Source of the DNA: Chloroflexota bacterium
GTDB lineage: Bacteria; Chloroflexota; Dehalococcoidia; UBA1151; TMED-70
NCBI GenBank assembly: GCA_002711965.1
Contig: PASM01000006.1
Coordinates: 1-18,792 of the forward strand
Direction: 5' to 3'
DNA length: 18,792 nucleotides
Part shown: piece after piece, positions 1 to 8,556 of the stretch
Numbering within the stretch: the first letter of the stretch is position 1
How the letters are laid out: the number at the start of each line of letters is the position of its first letter
Position numbers and translations under genes: made by a program
The notes under the pieces: model-generated
Seen by the model: only the letters and a program-made list of their open reading frames with translations
What the model was told of the DNA's origin: nothing
The model's database searches: none

Positions 1-957
1 TTAGAGAGAGTTTTAAATGGAACTAATTCAAATGATTTAGAAATACAGAGATTATTAGTAGAACAGGCTAAAGAAAACTTATCAAAGTCTCAAATTACCG
101 CTCTATTTGATGGCCAAATTTCTTCAATTAATTTCAAACAAGGTGAATTTATTACATCTGGCCAAAGCATTTTTACATTATCAGATCCTTCTACAATGCA
201 AATGGATATAATTGCATCAGAAGCTGAGTTTGTAGAAATGAATCCAGGTATGTATGGACTTGTAACATTAGACTCAAAGCCTTTTCCGCCATCTATTATT
301 CAAATTGAATCTATTTCAAATGTTCCAAATGTTACTCAAGGTATTGTGACATATCCTGTTCAAGCAAGATTTATTAGAGGGTTTGAAGTATTAACTGTAA
401 TGCAGCAATTTACGCCTTTACTAGATTCATTTTCAGGAATGGATTTAGATGCCATCCCTGGATTAGACTTAGGCACTATTCCTGGTTTAGATGGTATCCC
501 AAGTATTGGAGCAATGACTGGAATGGGAGAATCCAATTCAAAAGAAAGCCCCGGTATGCGTAGAATGGGAGCTAATAATTCTGGAAATGCTGAAATTCAA
601 GCTTTATTATCTACTTTGCTTTCAGGAGATCTTCCTGCTGAAGGAATGAATGGAACTGTGACATTACTTAAAGACTCTGTTCAAGATGTATTGATAGTCC
701 CTTCAGAAGCTTTAATTTTCGAAAATGATAAAACAAATGTGATTACCTCAATTTCTGATGATCAAATAGATTACGCAGAGGTTAAGACGGGATTAACCGA
801 TGGCAAGCAGACAGAAATTTTAGATGGATTATCAGAAAATGATTCAATTTATATTAAAAGAATCGGGCAAATAATCGAAGATAAAAAGGAATCAACTAAA
901 TCTATTGATGAACTCACCAAAGGCAAACCTCCAATGCCAAAAGGTGGTAAAAAATGA
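1..957 (+). CDS. Periplasmic adaptor (MacA/HlyD-type) of an ABC exporter, 5' end missing
   Basis: The frame is open from base 1, so this is the C-terminal 318 codons of a longer gene; the ATG at 196 lies inside the lipoyl domain and is not a real start. The first visible residues are coiled-coil-like, followed by the second half of a lipoyl/barrel-sandwich domain (ALFDGQISSINFKQGEFITSG), then a beta-barrel domain (from about residue 66) and a C-terminal membrane-proximal region (VLIVPSEALIF). Such adaptors bridge an inner-membrane MacB-type transporter to the envelope or an outer-membrane channel. Between two barrel strands (QARF and AEGMNGTVTLL) lies an odd insert of about 87 residues rich in Gly, Pro and Met, with PGLD repeats. 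It overlaps the ATPase gene by 4 bases (ATGA), implying translational coupling. The family call is firm; the substrate is unknown. Confidence 0.88.
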   Translation, partial: LERVLNGTNSNDLEIQRLLVEQAKENLSKSQITALFDGQISSINFKQGEFITSGQSIFTLSDPSTMQMDIIASEAEFVEMNPGMYGLVTLDSKPFPPSIIQIESISNVPNVTQGIVTYPVQARFIRGFEVLTVMQQFTPLLDSFSGMDLDAIPGLDLGTIPGLDGIPSIGAMTGMGESNSKESPGMRRMGANNSGNAEIQALLSTLLSGDLPAEGMNGTVTLLKDSVQDVLIVPSEALIFENDKTNVITSISDDQIDYAEVKTGLTDGKQTEILDGLSENDSIYIKRIGQIIEDKKESTKSIDELTKGKPPMPKGGKK

Positions 958-1613
958 TCGAATTATCAAATATTTATAAAATTTTTGACACAGGCTTCAA
1001 TCAGGTAAATGCTCTATCGGATATAGATATTAAGATAGAACAAGGTGAATTTGTAGCGATCAAGGGTCCTTCTGGTTCAGGCAAAAGTACTATGATGAAC
1101 ATCATAGGTTTATTAGATCGTCCAACAGCTGGAAAATATTTTCTTGGCAAAAATGATGTTTCTACACTTAATGACAATAAAAGGTCATTAATTAGAAGAA
1201 ATTTTTTTGGTTTTGTTTTTCAGAACTATAATTTAATTCCTAGACTTTCTGCTCTTAGGCAAGTTGAAATGCCTCTAATATATAGAAAAGATAAAGATAA
1301 AAGAAAAAAATCTATTTTAGCCTTGAGTAAGCTAGGATTAGGAGACAGGATTTTTCATTCTCCTGTAAAACTTTCAGGAGGTGAACAACAAAGAGTTTCT
1401 ATAGCTAGAGCATTGGTTGGTGAGCCAAAGGTGATATTAGCTGATGAACCTACAGGGGCTCTTGATTCAAAAACAGGAGAGGAAATAATTAAAATTTTCA
1501 AGTCACTGTCTGATGAAGGAATTACAGTAATTATGATTACTCATGATAATCTTGTTGCACGTAAAGCTGAGAGAATTATTGAAATGAAAGATGGAATGGT
1601 AGTTGAGGAGTAA
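954..1613 (+). CDS. ABC transporter ATP-binding protein (MacB/LolD family)
   Basis: ATPase subunit of a MacAB/LolCDE-like exporter. Walker A is GPSGSGKST at residues 38-46, the Q-loop glutamine is Q90, the signature is LSGGEQ at 140-145, Walker B with its catalytic glutamate is ILADEPTG (161-168; E165), and the H-loop histidine is H197. At 219 residues it is a stand-alone nucleotide-binding subunit, unlike E. coli MacB, where this domain is fused to the permease. The start ATG overlaps the adaptor's stop codon, and the permease follows after 3 bases, so the three form one operon. Family members power extraction or export of lipoproteins, peptides or macrolides by conformational change without carrying the substrate through a pore. 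The substrate here cannot be read from sequence. Confidence 0.95.
   Translation: MIELSNIYKIFDTGFNQVNALSDIDIKIEQGEFVAIKGPSGSGKSTMMNIIGLLDRPTAGKYFLGKNDVSTLNDNKRSLIRRNFFGFVFQNYNLIPRLSALRQVEMPLIYRKDKDKRKKSILALSKLGLGDRIFHSPVKLSGGEQQRVSIARALVGEPKVILADEPTGALDSKTGEEIIKIFKSLSDEGITVIMITHDNLVARKAERIIEMKDGMVVEE
1605..1610 (+). promoter_or_regulatory. Shine-Dalgarno GAGGAG fixing the TTG start of the permease
   Basis: GAGGAG lies within the last codons of the ATPase gene and ends 6 bases before the TTG at 1617. No ATG is available nearby, and the protein from this TTG begins exactly as MacB/FtsX permeases do, so the TTG start is well supported. Confidence 0.8.
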
Positions 1614-1616
1614 AAT

Positions 1617-2870
1617 TTGAATATTTTTGATGCAATAAATTTTGCCTTTAGATCTATTATTTCAACCCCACTTAGAAGTGGCCTTACTGCATTGGGAGTA
1701 ATTGTGGGGGTAACTTCAGTAATAGTTCTTGTTTCTCTGGGAGAAGGAATAAAAAAACAGGTAGAAGAAGAAATTACCGCATTAGGAACTAATCTGTTAT
1801 TTATAACAGCAAGTTCTGATGATTCAAAAACAGGGGTTTCTGGGGGAAGAAATTCAGGGATTTCGTTAACTTTAAGTGATTCAGAAAAACTACTAGAAAG
1901 AAATATTCAAGGAGTTAGAAATATAGCTCCCCAAATTGATTTCCCTGCCCAACTTATTGCTGGAAATTTCAACACAGAGGCTAACGTTTATGGAACAACT
2001 CCCGAATATATAGATGTCACATCAACAGAAACTTTAGAAGGCGAATTTATTACAAATAAAGATGTTGATACTAAAGCACTAAGGATGGTTTTAGGTTCTG
2101 AAATCGCTGAAAAACTTTTTCCAGAAGGTGATGCTGTGGGAAAAATAGTTAGAATGAGTCTTTTTAATAGGTTTGATTTTAGATTTTTTGTTAGTGGGGT
2201 CATGAAACCTAAGGGTGGTGAAGGAGATGATGACTTTTCTGTTTTTATTCCTGTATCCACAATGCAAAATAGAATAGCTTTCTTAAAAAATCCCACCGGA
2301 GATGTAGATGTATTTAGAATCTTAGTTAGATCTGAAGATGAATATGATAAATCTATGGTTTCAAATTTGCTTTCAGAAAACTTAAAAGAAATTCATGGTG
2401 TAGTTGAACCTGATTTTGAAATAACTAGTATGGATCAACTACTAGAAGCTGCGAATCAAGTTTCTGGTGCATTAACTCTATTTCTTGGTTCTATAGCTGG
2501 CATTTCACTTCTTGTAGGTGCGATTGGTGTTGGAAACATAATGCTTGTTAGCGTTACAGAAAGAACTAGAGAAATAGGAACATTAAGATCTATTGGTGCG
2601 ACTAAATCTGATATTAGACTTCAATTTATTACTGAAGCTTTGACAATTTGTTTATTGGGAGGATTATTAGGAATAATAATCGGAATAATAATTAGCTTAA
2701 ACTTAAGTGGCATATCTTTTGGAGGAGAAGATAATTTGACTGCAGTAATATCACTATCTAGTGTATTGTTAGCATTTGTTGTATCTTTTTTGGTAGGACT
2801 TATCAGTGGGGCATATCCTGCCTATAGAGCTTCTGAACTTGACCCTATAGAAGCTCTAAGAAGCGAATAA
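1617..2870 (+). CDS. MacB/FtsX-type ABC exporter permease
   Basis: Membrane subunit of the MacAB-like exporter, 417 residues. The order is the family standard: an N-terminal amphipathic stretch and TM1 (about 20-42), a large periplasmic MacB-PCD domain (about 45-285), then three C-terminal TM helices of the FtsX domain (about 285-313, 333-362 and 378-402). The cytoplasmic coupling segment TERTREIGTLRSIGA follows TM2, and the typical ending ASELDPIEALRSE is present. It starts with TTG, chosen because of GAGGAG 6 bases upstream. It is the last gene of the operon and ends only 3 bases before the stop codon of dnaE on the other strand, with no room for a GC-rich terminator. The family is clear; the exported molecule is not. 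Confidence 0.94.
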   Translation: MNIFDAINFAFRSIISTPLRSGLTALGVIVGVTSVIVLVSLGEGIKKQVEEEITALGTNLLFITASSDDSKTGVSGGRNSGISLTLSDSEKLLERNIQGVRNIAPQIDFPAQLIAGNFNTEANVYGTTPEYIDVTSTETLEGEFITNKDVDTKALRMVLGSEIAEKLFPEGDAVGKIVRMSLFNRFDFRFFVSGVMKPKGGEGDDDFSVFIPVSTMQNRIAFLKNPTGDVDVFRILVRSEDEYDKSMVSNLLSENLKEIHGVVEPDFEITSMDQLLEAANQVSGALTLFLGSIAGISLLVGAIGVGNIMLVSVTERTREIGTLRSIGATKSDIRLQFITEALTICLLGGLLGIIIGIIISLNLSGISFGGEDNLTAVISLSSVLLAFVVSFLVGLISGAYPAYRASELDPIEALRSE

Positions 2871-2873
2871 TTT

Positions 2874-5800
2874 TTATTGTTTGTAAAATACATTCTGTAG
2901 ACCAATTATATTATCCAATTTTTCTTCAAGAGATTTTGATGTATTTACGTTTGCAAAAGGTAAATTAAGTTTAACTTTTTCAGAACTACTTTTTACTATT
3001 ATTGAAACAGGTATGTTTCCTTCATTATCAAGTAGGATTCTAGTTAAGTCATCCATAATATGTTTATTGCTTGAATGCTTTTCACTATCTACTGTTATGA
3101 TTACTTCTTTAACAGCATTGATATTTTCATCAGTAATATCTTCAATTGGAGTTTTTTCGTTTTTCATGTTAGGTTTATATTCCTCCTTGGTGATTATTGG
3201 CGTTTTATTTGTTATGTTATTGGAAATACTTTCCTGATCCTCAAAAGAAAAAATTTCTCCACTGTCATACCATAGAGAATTTTCTCCATTTCGATTATTT
3301 ATTTTTCCTTTTATTTTTGCAATAGGGCTATGAAGCCATATATCTACTTCGCTGATTTTATTTTGCCAAACCATTAAGTCAATAGGGCCGTCAGTAAGTT
3401 CTAGCTTTACAATCATAAATTCAGCACCTTTTCTAGATACTCTTTTCTCGTAAGACTTTACTTCGGCTATCAAAGTCTGAGGTTTGTTAATATCAATAGA
3501 TTCGATTTGTTGTAAAGAAACAATTATGTCTTGATTAATTTCTTTTATCCTTATCATCTTTTTATGATTAGGGTTTTCAGTAAAAGAAATACCCATTATT
3601 TCTTGTTCCCAGTGCATTTTTTCATTATCTTTAGTGTAAGTATCACCAATTTCAATAACATTTACAGGGGTTTCAACCTCGTCTCCAAAGAGATCAAACA
3701 TTGTGCTTTGATTACTATTCCTAAGTTTAGTTAAGCTATTTATTTGTATTAGAATCCTTTCTGCGGAGTCTAAGAGCCCCCCTCTGTCTCCAAAATCATC
3801 AAAGCTACCAGATTTTATTAGACTTTCTAAAATCTTTTTATTTATCCAAGAAGAGTCAATTCTTTTACAAAAATCACCTAAAGATTCAAATGGCCCGCCT
3901 TTTTCTCTTTCATCTATTATTTTTGTAAGAGATGCTGCACTTACATTCTTTAATGAGGATAGTCCGTAGCTAATTACCTTTCCTTTTTCTGCAGATAAAA
4001 TAGTGAAAAATACATTTGAATTATTAATATTGGGTTTTATTATTTCTAGCTCTGTTTTTCTTATTTCATTTATACAGACCGAGATTTTATCTGAATTATT
4101 TATAGATGAGTTTAATACAGCAGTAAAATATTCTATCTTGTAATTTGCTTTGAAATAGGCTGTCCAGTATGCAATCATTGCATATGAAACACTATGAGCT
4201 TTATTGAATGCGTAACCAGCAAAAGGTTCTATTAACTCGAAGACTTCATTGCTGGTTTTTTCGTCAAATCCTTTATCAAGTGACCCTGAAATAAACCGAT
4301 CTTTTTCTGCCTGCATAACCTCTTTAATTTTCTTTCCCATGGCTTTTCTTAATATGTCAGCTTCACCAAGCGTATACCCCCCAAATGCTTGAGCAATTTT
4401 TAAGACCTGATCTTGATAGACTATTATCCCATAAGTTTCGGACAAAATATCTTTTAGTGTGTCATGAGGATATGTGATTTTTTCTTTTCCATATTTTGAC
4501 CTGATAAATCTATCTATATGTTCCATTGGCCCAGGTCTATATAGAGCAATCATAGCAGCTATATCTGAAATACTACTAGGCTTTAAATCTTTTATATATT
4601 TTCTCATCCCTGCAGACTCTAATTGAAATACCCCAAAAGTATCTCCCTTTGATAATAATTCAAATGTTTTATCATCAGACTTTGAAATTTCATAAATGTT
4701 GAAATCTTTTCCAGTTCTTTTTTCTATTAGTTCTATAGTTTTGCTTATAATACTTAAGTTAGTCAATCCTAAGAAATCCATCTTAAGTAAACCTACATCT
4801 GCTACTGCAGCCATTGCATATTGTGTTGTTGGAGGGGCATTTTCATCACCCGATGTTGATATTTGTAAAGGAACATCGTTTGTGAGATCTTCTTGAGATA
4901 TTATAACTCCAGCAGCATGAGTAGACGCATGCCTGACTGTACCCTCTAATTTTTGAGCAAAATCAACGACCTTTCTATTATCAGGGTCACTCATTAATGT
5001 CTTAAATTCATCAATTTCTAGCGCATCTTTAATTTTAGTCCCTACTTTAGTTGGAATTATTCCTGCAAGTTTGTCTCCAACAGATATAGGTAAATCCAAA
5101 ACTCTAGTTACATCTCTTACAGCAGCTTTAGCTCCCATAGTTCCAAATGTGATTATTTGAGCTATATGTTCTTTACCATATCTTTCGACACAGTATTTCA
5201 TTACTTCATTTCTTTTATCATCCTCAAAATCCATATCTATATCAGGCATTTCTCGACGTTCTAAATTTAGAAATCTTTCAAAAACTAGATTATGTTCCAT
5301 TGGATTGATTTTTGTAACTTCCAAACAGTAAAGTACTAGACTTGCTGCTGCAGATCCTCGAACTGCAGACAGTATATTTTTAGAGTTTACAAAATTAAAA
5401 ATATCCCAACAAACTAAAAAATAATCAGGAAATTTACTCTTCTCTATGACCTCTAATTCATAGTCTAATCTTTCTATTAATTTAGGATCATTTTCGTTGA
5501 ATCGTTTACTAAAACCTTTGTATGAAAGTTCTCTTAAATATTCCATAGAACTTTTGTTGTCAGGGCATTCAAATTTTGGGAGCAATGCTTTTGTAAAATC
5601 TATTTTAACATTACATCTTTCATTTATTTCTAATGTGTTTTCTAATCCTGATGGCAATTCTTTCCATTCTTCCCACATCTCTTCTGAAGACTTAATGTAA
5701 TATGTGTCATCATCAAACTTGAATCTATTTGGATCATTTATATTAGAGTTTGTCTGTAAACACATTAATAACTCGTGTGCTAAATGATCATGCTTTTCTA

Positions 5801-6425
5801 CGTAGTGACTATCATTGGTTATTACAATTGGGAGATTATTATTTTTACTAATTTCAATTAATTTTTGATTTATTGTTTTTTGATTTGGTACTCCTATATG
5901 ATCCATTATTTCGAGATAAAATCTATCTTTGAAAACATCAGAAAACCATCCATAGGTATTTTTTATTTTCTCTTCATCATTACTTACTATAGATCTTGAT
6001 AACTCTGATGAAGGGCATCCAGAAAGTACAATTATTCCTTCACTATGTTGCTCTAAGATTTTTTTATCTATCCTAGGTTTGTAATAAAAACCATTCAAAT
6101 TAGAATGAGTTACCATTTTCATAAGATTTTGATAACCAGTTTCATTTTCAGACAAAAGAGTTAAGTGATAGGGGCTTTTTTCTTCATTATTTTTTTTTAA
6201 GCTATCTTCAATAGCGCAATATGCTTCCAATCCTATTATGGGTTTTATATCATATTTTTTTGAAAGTTTATAAAATTCTACAGCTCCATACATATTTCCA
6301 TGATCAGTAATTGCTATGCCAGGTTGATTATTAGATTTTACTCTAGATACCATCTTCTCTAGATTGCTCATTCCATCTAATAAGCTATATTCTGAATGAT
6401 TATGCAAATGTACAAATGAATTCAA
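2874..6425 (-). CDS. dnaE: DNA polymerase III subunit alpha (replicative polymerase)
   Basis: Catalytic subunit of the replicative polymerase, 1183 residues (E. coli DnaE is 1160). The N-terminal PHP domain keeps likely metal ligands: H6/H8/H10, D17, D41-H42, E67, H87 and a later NDSHY. The polymerase active-site aspartates are D395 and D397 in PDIDMDF and D550 in LLKMDFLGL, matching E. coli D401, D403 and D555 in order and spacing. A helix-hairpin-helix region follows at about 790-870. Residues 906-910 (QSTMF) fit the internal beta-clamp-binding motif Q-x-x-[LM]-F, and an OB-fold lies at about 985-1060. The start is TTG with AGAGA 5 bases upstream (bases 6431-6435); no ATG lies close by, and the protein begins at the PHP motif. 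It is transcribed alone, converging with the exporter operon. Confidence 0.97.
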   Translation of the reverse strand: MNSFVHLHNHSEYSLLDGMSNLEKMVSRVKSNNQPGIAITDHGNMYGAVEFYKLSKKYDIKPIIGLEAYCAIEDSLKKNNEEKSPYHLTLLSENETGYQNLMKMVTHSNLNGFYYKPRIDKKILEQHSEGIIVLSGCPSSELSRSIVSNDEEKIKNTYGWFSDVFKDRFYLEIMDHIGVPNQKTINQKLIEISKNNNLPIVITNDSHYVEKHDHLAHELLMCLQTNSNINDPNRFKFDDDTYYIKSSEEMWEEWKELPSGLENTLEINERCNVKIDFTKALLPKFECPDNKSSMEYLRELSYKGFSKRFNENDPKLIERLDYELEVIEKSKFPDYFLVCWDIFNFVNSKNILSAVRGSAAASLVLYCLEVTKINPMEHNLVFERFLNLERREMPDIDMDFEDDKRNEVMKYCVERYGKEHIAQIITFGTMGAKAAVRDVTRVLDLPISVGDKLAGIIPTKVGTKIKDALEIDEFKTLMSDPDNRKVVDFAQKLEGTVRHASTHAAGVIISQEDLTNDVPLQISTSGDENAPPTTQYAMAAVADVGLLKMDFLGLTNLSIISKTIELIEKRTGKDFNIYEISKSDDKTFELLSKGDTFGVFQLESAGMRKYIKDLKPSSISDIAAMIALYRPGPMEHIDRFIRSKYGKEKITYPHDTLKDILSETYGIIVYQDQVLKIAQAFGGYTLGEADILRKAMGKKIKEVMQAEKDRFISGSLDKGFDEKTSNEVFELIEPFAGYAFNKAHSVSYAMIAYWTAYFKANYKIEYFTAVLNSSINNSDKISVCINEIRKTELEIIKPNINNSNVFFTILSAEKGKVISYGLSSLKNVSAASLTKIIDEREKGGPFESLGDFCKRIDSSWINKKILESLIKSGSFDDFGDRGGLLDSAERILIQINSLTKLRNSNQSTMFDLFGDEVETPVNVIEIGDTYTKDNEKMHWEQEIMGISFTENPNHKKMIRIKEINQDIIVSLQQIESIDINKPQTLIAEVKSYEKRVSRKGAEFMIVKLELTDGPIDLMVWQNKISEVDIWLHSPIAKIKGKINNRNGENSLWYDSGEIFSFEDQESISNNITNKTPIITKEEYKPNMKNEKTPIEDITDENINAVKEVIITVDSEKHSSNKHIMDDLTRILLDNEGNIPVSIIVKSSSEKVKLNLPFANVNTSKSLEEKLDNIIGLQNVFYKQ

Positions 6426-6523
6426 ATGAATCTCTTTTACTAAAATTATTGAAAAAAAATTGGGTTATTTAGAGAATAGAATTTTCGCACAAAATATTCA
6501 TTAAATTTAGAGCTTATTTTTGA
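6426..6523. other. Intergenic gap upstream of dnaE
   Basis: This 98-base AT-rich gap between the MFS gene and dnaE, both on the minus strand, is the longest non-coding stretch in the window. It must hold the dnaE promoter unless dnaE is read through from the cluster upstream. I see no convincing -35/-10 pair and no GC-rich hairpin with a T-run. Confidence 0.5.
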
Positions 6524-7783
6524 TTAATTATTTTTTTTTAGTGAAATTACTAGAGGAATAGAAAATATCATTAAGAAAGTCAAAATATAGTAAGCATACT
6601 TATACTCACCTGTAAAATCTTTTGTTAGCCCAATAAGTAACGGAGATAATGTCCCGAAGACTGCTCCAACAGTATTCAATATTCCAACCATTGATCCATA
6701 ATTTTTTCTTCCAAAATAATCTGCAGCTAATGTCAGTCTTAGTGGAACAGATGAACCAAATCCTAGTCCAAAAAATATTACAAATAATATGATTCCTAAA
6801 TTTTTATCTAAATATTCAAATTCGTTTTGAGATCCTATTATACTTACGCCTAAAATTCCAAGAGTAAGCAATGTAAAAGAAATTGTTAGAAGTTTTTTTC
6901 TATCATATTTATCAGTTATAAACCCGACTATAACTCTACCTGAAATATCTCCCCACCAAGAAAGGCCTATAATTGTAGCAGCAAAAGTAGTTGTCAATCC
7001 AAATTCCTTAAATGAGGTTAGGTGAAAAAGGTTACTAGTAAATACAGATTGACTAATTCCAGCAGCTATTGCTAACTTCCAAAAATTCCCATTTTTCAAA
7101 GCTTCCTTAACTGAAAACCCTGTATTTCTTCCATCAATTGTTTCTTTAGAATTAGTATCTGAACTTGGTTTTTCTCCATCCGGATACTGACCATAATCCT
7201 CTGGGTCTCCTCTTAGAACCAGTGATGTCGGAAATCCTAGTATCCAAAATCCTAATCCTACTGAGAAAATCATATTTCTCCACCCAAATTCTTCTATTCC
7301 CAATACAATTAAAGGAATTGTTATTCCTCCGAGCCCTGCACCAGACATTAAAATTGAAATAGCCTTGCCTCTATTTTTTTGAAACCAATTTCCTACTACA
7401 GCTAGAAATATAATAAAAGTTCCAAAAGACATTCCTAAGGTTAATATGGTTATAGCGCAATAAAATTCCCATAAACTCTGCATTTTACTCATCCAAATGA
7501 ATGATCCTCCAGTTAAAAAAATTCCAAAAGCCATAACTCTTTTTGGTCCGAATTTTTTTATTACTGTTCCCACAAATGGTGATATTAAGCCGCTTTCAGA
7601 TCTTTGAATAGAAACTGCTGCTCCAGTTGCTGCTGTACTCCATCCGAATGTACTTAGAATAGCATCAAAAAAAGGAGGAAAGCCTCTCCAAAATACTGCA
7701 GAAGAATACCATTGTACAATTCCTGCACTAAAAACAATCCACCAACCATAAAATATATTTGGTTTTCCTATTTTAGAGGGCAA
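6524..7783 (-). CDS. MFS transporter, monocarboxylate/oxalate-formate antiporter-like
   Basis: A 419-residue membrane protein with about 12 hydrophobic helices in two bundles separated by a hydrophilic loop (about residues 205-225, GDPEDYGQYPDGEKPSSDTN), the usual MFS layout. The opening FYGWWIVFSAG and the segment NWFQKNRGKAISILMSGAGLGG are typical of the OFA/MCT-like branch that moves small carboxylates. The start is TTG; a stop codon lies directly upstream in frame, so the gene cannot extend further. The first 11 bases overlap the end of the enoyl reductase gene, suggesting translation by reinitiation. As the last gene of a run of dehydrogenases, it may import the compound they oxidise or export a product. 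The substrate is inference only. Confidence 0.88.
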   Translation of the reverse strand: MPSKIGKPNIFYGWWIVFSAGIVQWYSSAVFWRGFPPFFDAILSTFGWSTAATGAAVSIQRSESGLISPFVGTVIKKFGPKRVMAFGIFLTGGSFIWMSKMQSLWEFYCAITILTLGMSFGTFIIFLAVVGNWFQKNRGKAISILMSGAGLGGITIPLIVLGIEEFGWRNMIFSVGLGFWILGFPTSLVLRGDPEDYGQYPDGEKPSSDTNSKETIDGRNTGFSVKEALKNGNFWKLAIAAGISQSVFTSNLFHLTSFKEFGLTTTFAATIIGLSWWGDISGRVIVGFITDKYDRKKLLTISFTLLTLGILGVSIIGSQNEFEYLDKNLGIILFVIFFGLGFGSSVPLRLTLAADYFGRKNYGSMVGILNTVGAVFGTLSPLLIGLTKDFTGEYKYAYYILTFLMIFSIPLVISLKKNN

Positions 7784-8549
7784 TTATTCCGTATCCCCCA
7801 TCAACAGGAATGATGCTTCCAGTTATCCCACTTGATAAATCGCTAATCAAAAAAAGAGCAGTATTGGCTACTTCTTCATGTGTAATGGGTCTTTTAATTG
7901 GAGATCTTTCTTCATGAGCCTTTCTCATTTGAACAAAGCCTGGTATGCTCCTTGCAGATAGAGAGGGAAGAGGCCCTGCTGAAATAGAGTTAAATCTTAT
8001 TTGGCGAGGTCCAAACTCTGATGATAATTGTCTATTAATATTTTCTAACGCAGCCTTTGCTGTTCCCATAACATTGTAGCCTGGGTAAACTCTTGTGGAT
8101 GCATCAAAAGTCATAGAAATAACAGATCCTCCATCTTTTGAAAAATATTTTGAAGCTTCTCTAGCTATTGTTACTAATGAGTATGAGCTAGTTTCTAATG
8201 CTAGTGAGAAGCCATCTTTAGACAAGTTAGAAAAATCTCCTCCTAAATCCTCTCTATTAGCAAATGCTACTGAATGAACTATGAAATCTATTTCTCCATA
8301 TGTTTCATGAAACTTTTTCATAACATTTTTTACCTCAGATTCATTATTTGCATCACATTTGATTAACAATGAGTCATTATTTTCAAGAAGACCATTGATA
8401 CTCTTTAGAAGTCTCTCGTCCAAATATGTAAAAGCCAGCTGAGCGCCAGCCTCCATAAGTTTTTCAGAAATCGACCAAGCAATAGATCTTTGATTTGCTA
8501 ATCCAAAAATTATTCCTTTTTTATTCGATAGATCTATATTTATTGCCAT
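7773..8549 (-). CDS. fabI: Enoyl-ACP reductase-like SDR (FabI/InhA family)
   Basis: A 258-residue short-chain dehydrogenase of the divergent enoyl-ACP reductase group, which reduces enoyl-ACP with NAD(P)H in fatty acid elongation. The N-terminal nucleotide-binding stretch is IFGLANQRSIAWSIS (14-28). The active-site line reads TFDASTRVYPGYNVMGTAK, with F148, Y158 and K165. F148 stands where E. coli FabI has Y146, exactly as in mycobacterial InhA (F149, Y158, K165), so the catalytic Tyr and Lys are present. AGPL (about 190) and the C-terminal DGGYGI also fit. An AGGA ribosome site lies 7 bases before the ATG. Its place between a uronate-dehydrogenase-like gene (7 bases upstream) and an MFS gene is unusual for a fatty-acid gene, so a role in the neighbouring oxidative pathway is an alternative. 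Confidence 0.85.
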   Translation of the reverse strand: MAINIDLSNKKGIIFGLANQRSIAWSISEKLMEAGAQLAFTYLDERLLKSINGLLENNDSLLIKCDANNESEVKNVMKKFHETYGEIDFIVHSVAFANREDLGGDFSNLSKDGFSLALETSSYSLVTIAREASKYFSKDGGSVISMTFDASTRVYPGYNVMGTAKAALENINRQLSSEFGPRQIRFNSISAGPLPSLSARSIPGFVQMRKAHEERSPIKRPITHEEVANTALFLISDLSSGITGSIIPVDGGYGIIAL

Positions 8550-8556
8550 TTATTTC

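Noticed and set aside
196..198. ATG as the start of the adaptor gene
   Set aside because: The frame is open from base 1 and encodes coiled-coil and lipoyl-domain sequence before this ATG, so it is an internal methionine.
1988..2296. 102-codon minus-strand frame inside the permease gene
   Set aside because: It is a shadow of the MacB periplasmic domain with no independent support.
2866..2878. AATAA-TTT-TTATT palindrome as a bidirectional terminator
   Set aside because: The stem is only five A/T pairs with no G-C, too weak for intrinsic termination; it arises from two neighbouring TAA stops.
3013..5700. Several open frames of 60-75 codons on the plus strand within dnaE
   Set aside because: They lie antisense to a strongly conserved polymerase gene and show no recognisable domains or ribosome sites.
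6480..6523. Possible terminator after the MFS gene (around TAAATTTA)
   Set aside because: It is only a short A/T palindrome, without a GC stem followed by a T-run in the transcript.
8100..8110. Loss of a catalytic tyrosine in the enoyl reductase (inactive enzyme)
   Set aside because: Phe at this position is normal in active InhA; the essential Tyr158 and Lys165 are present.
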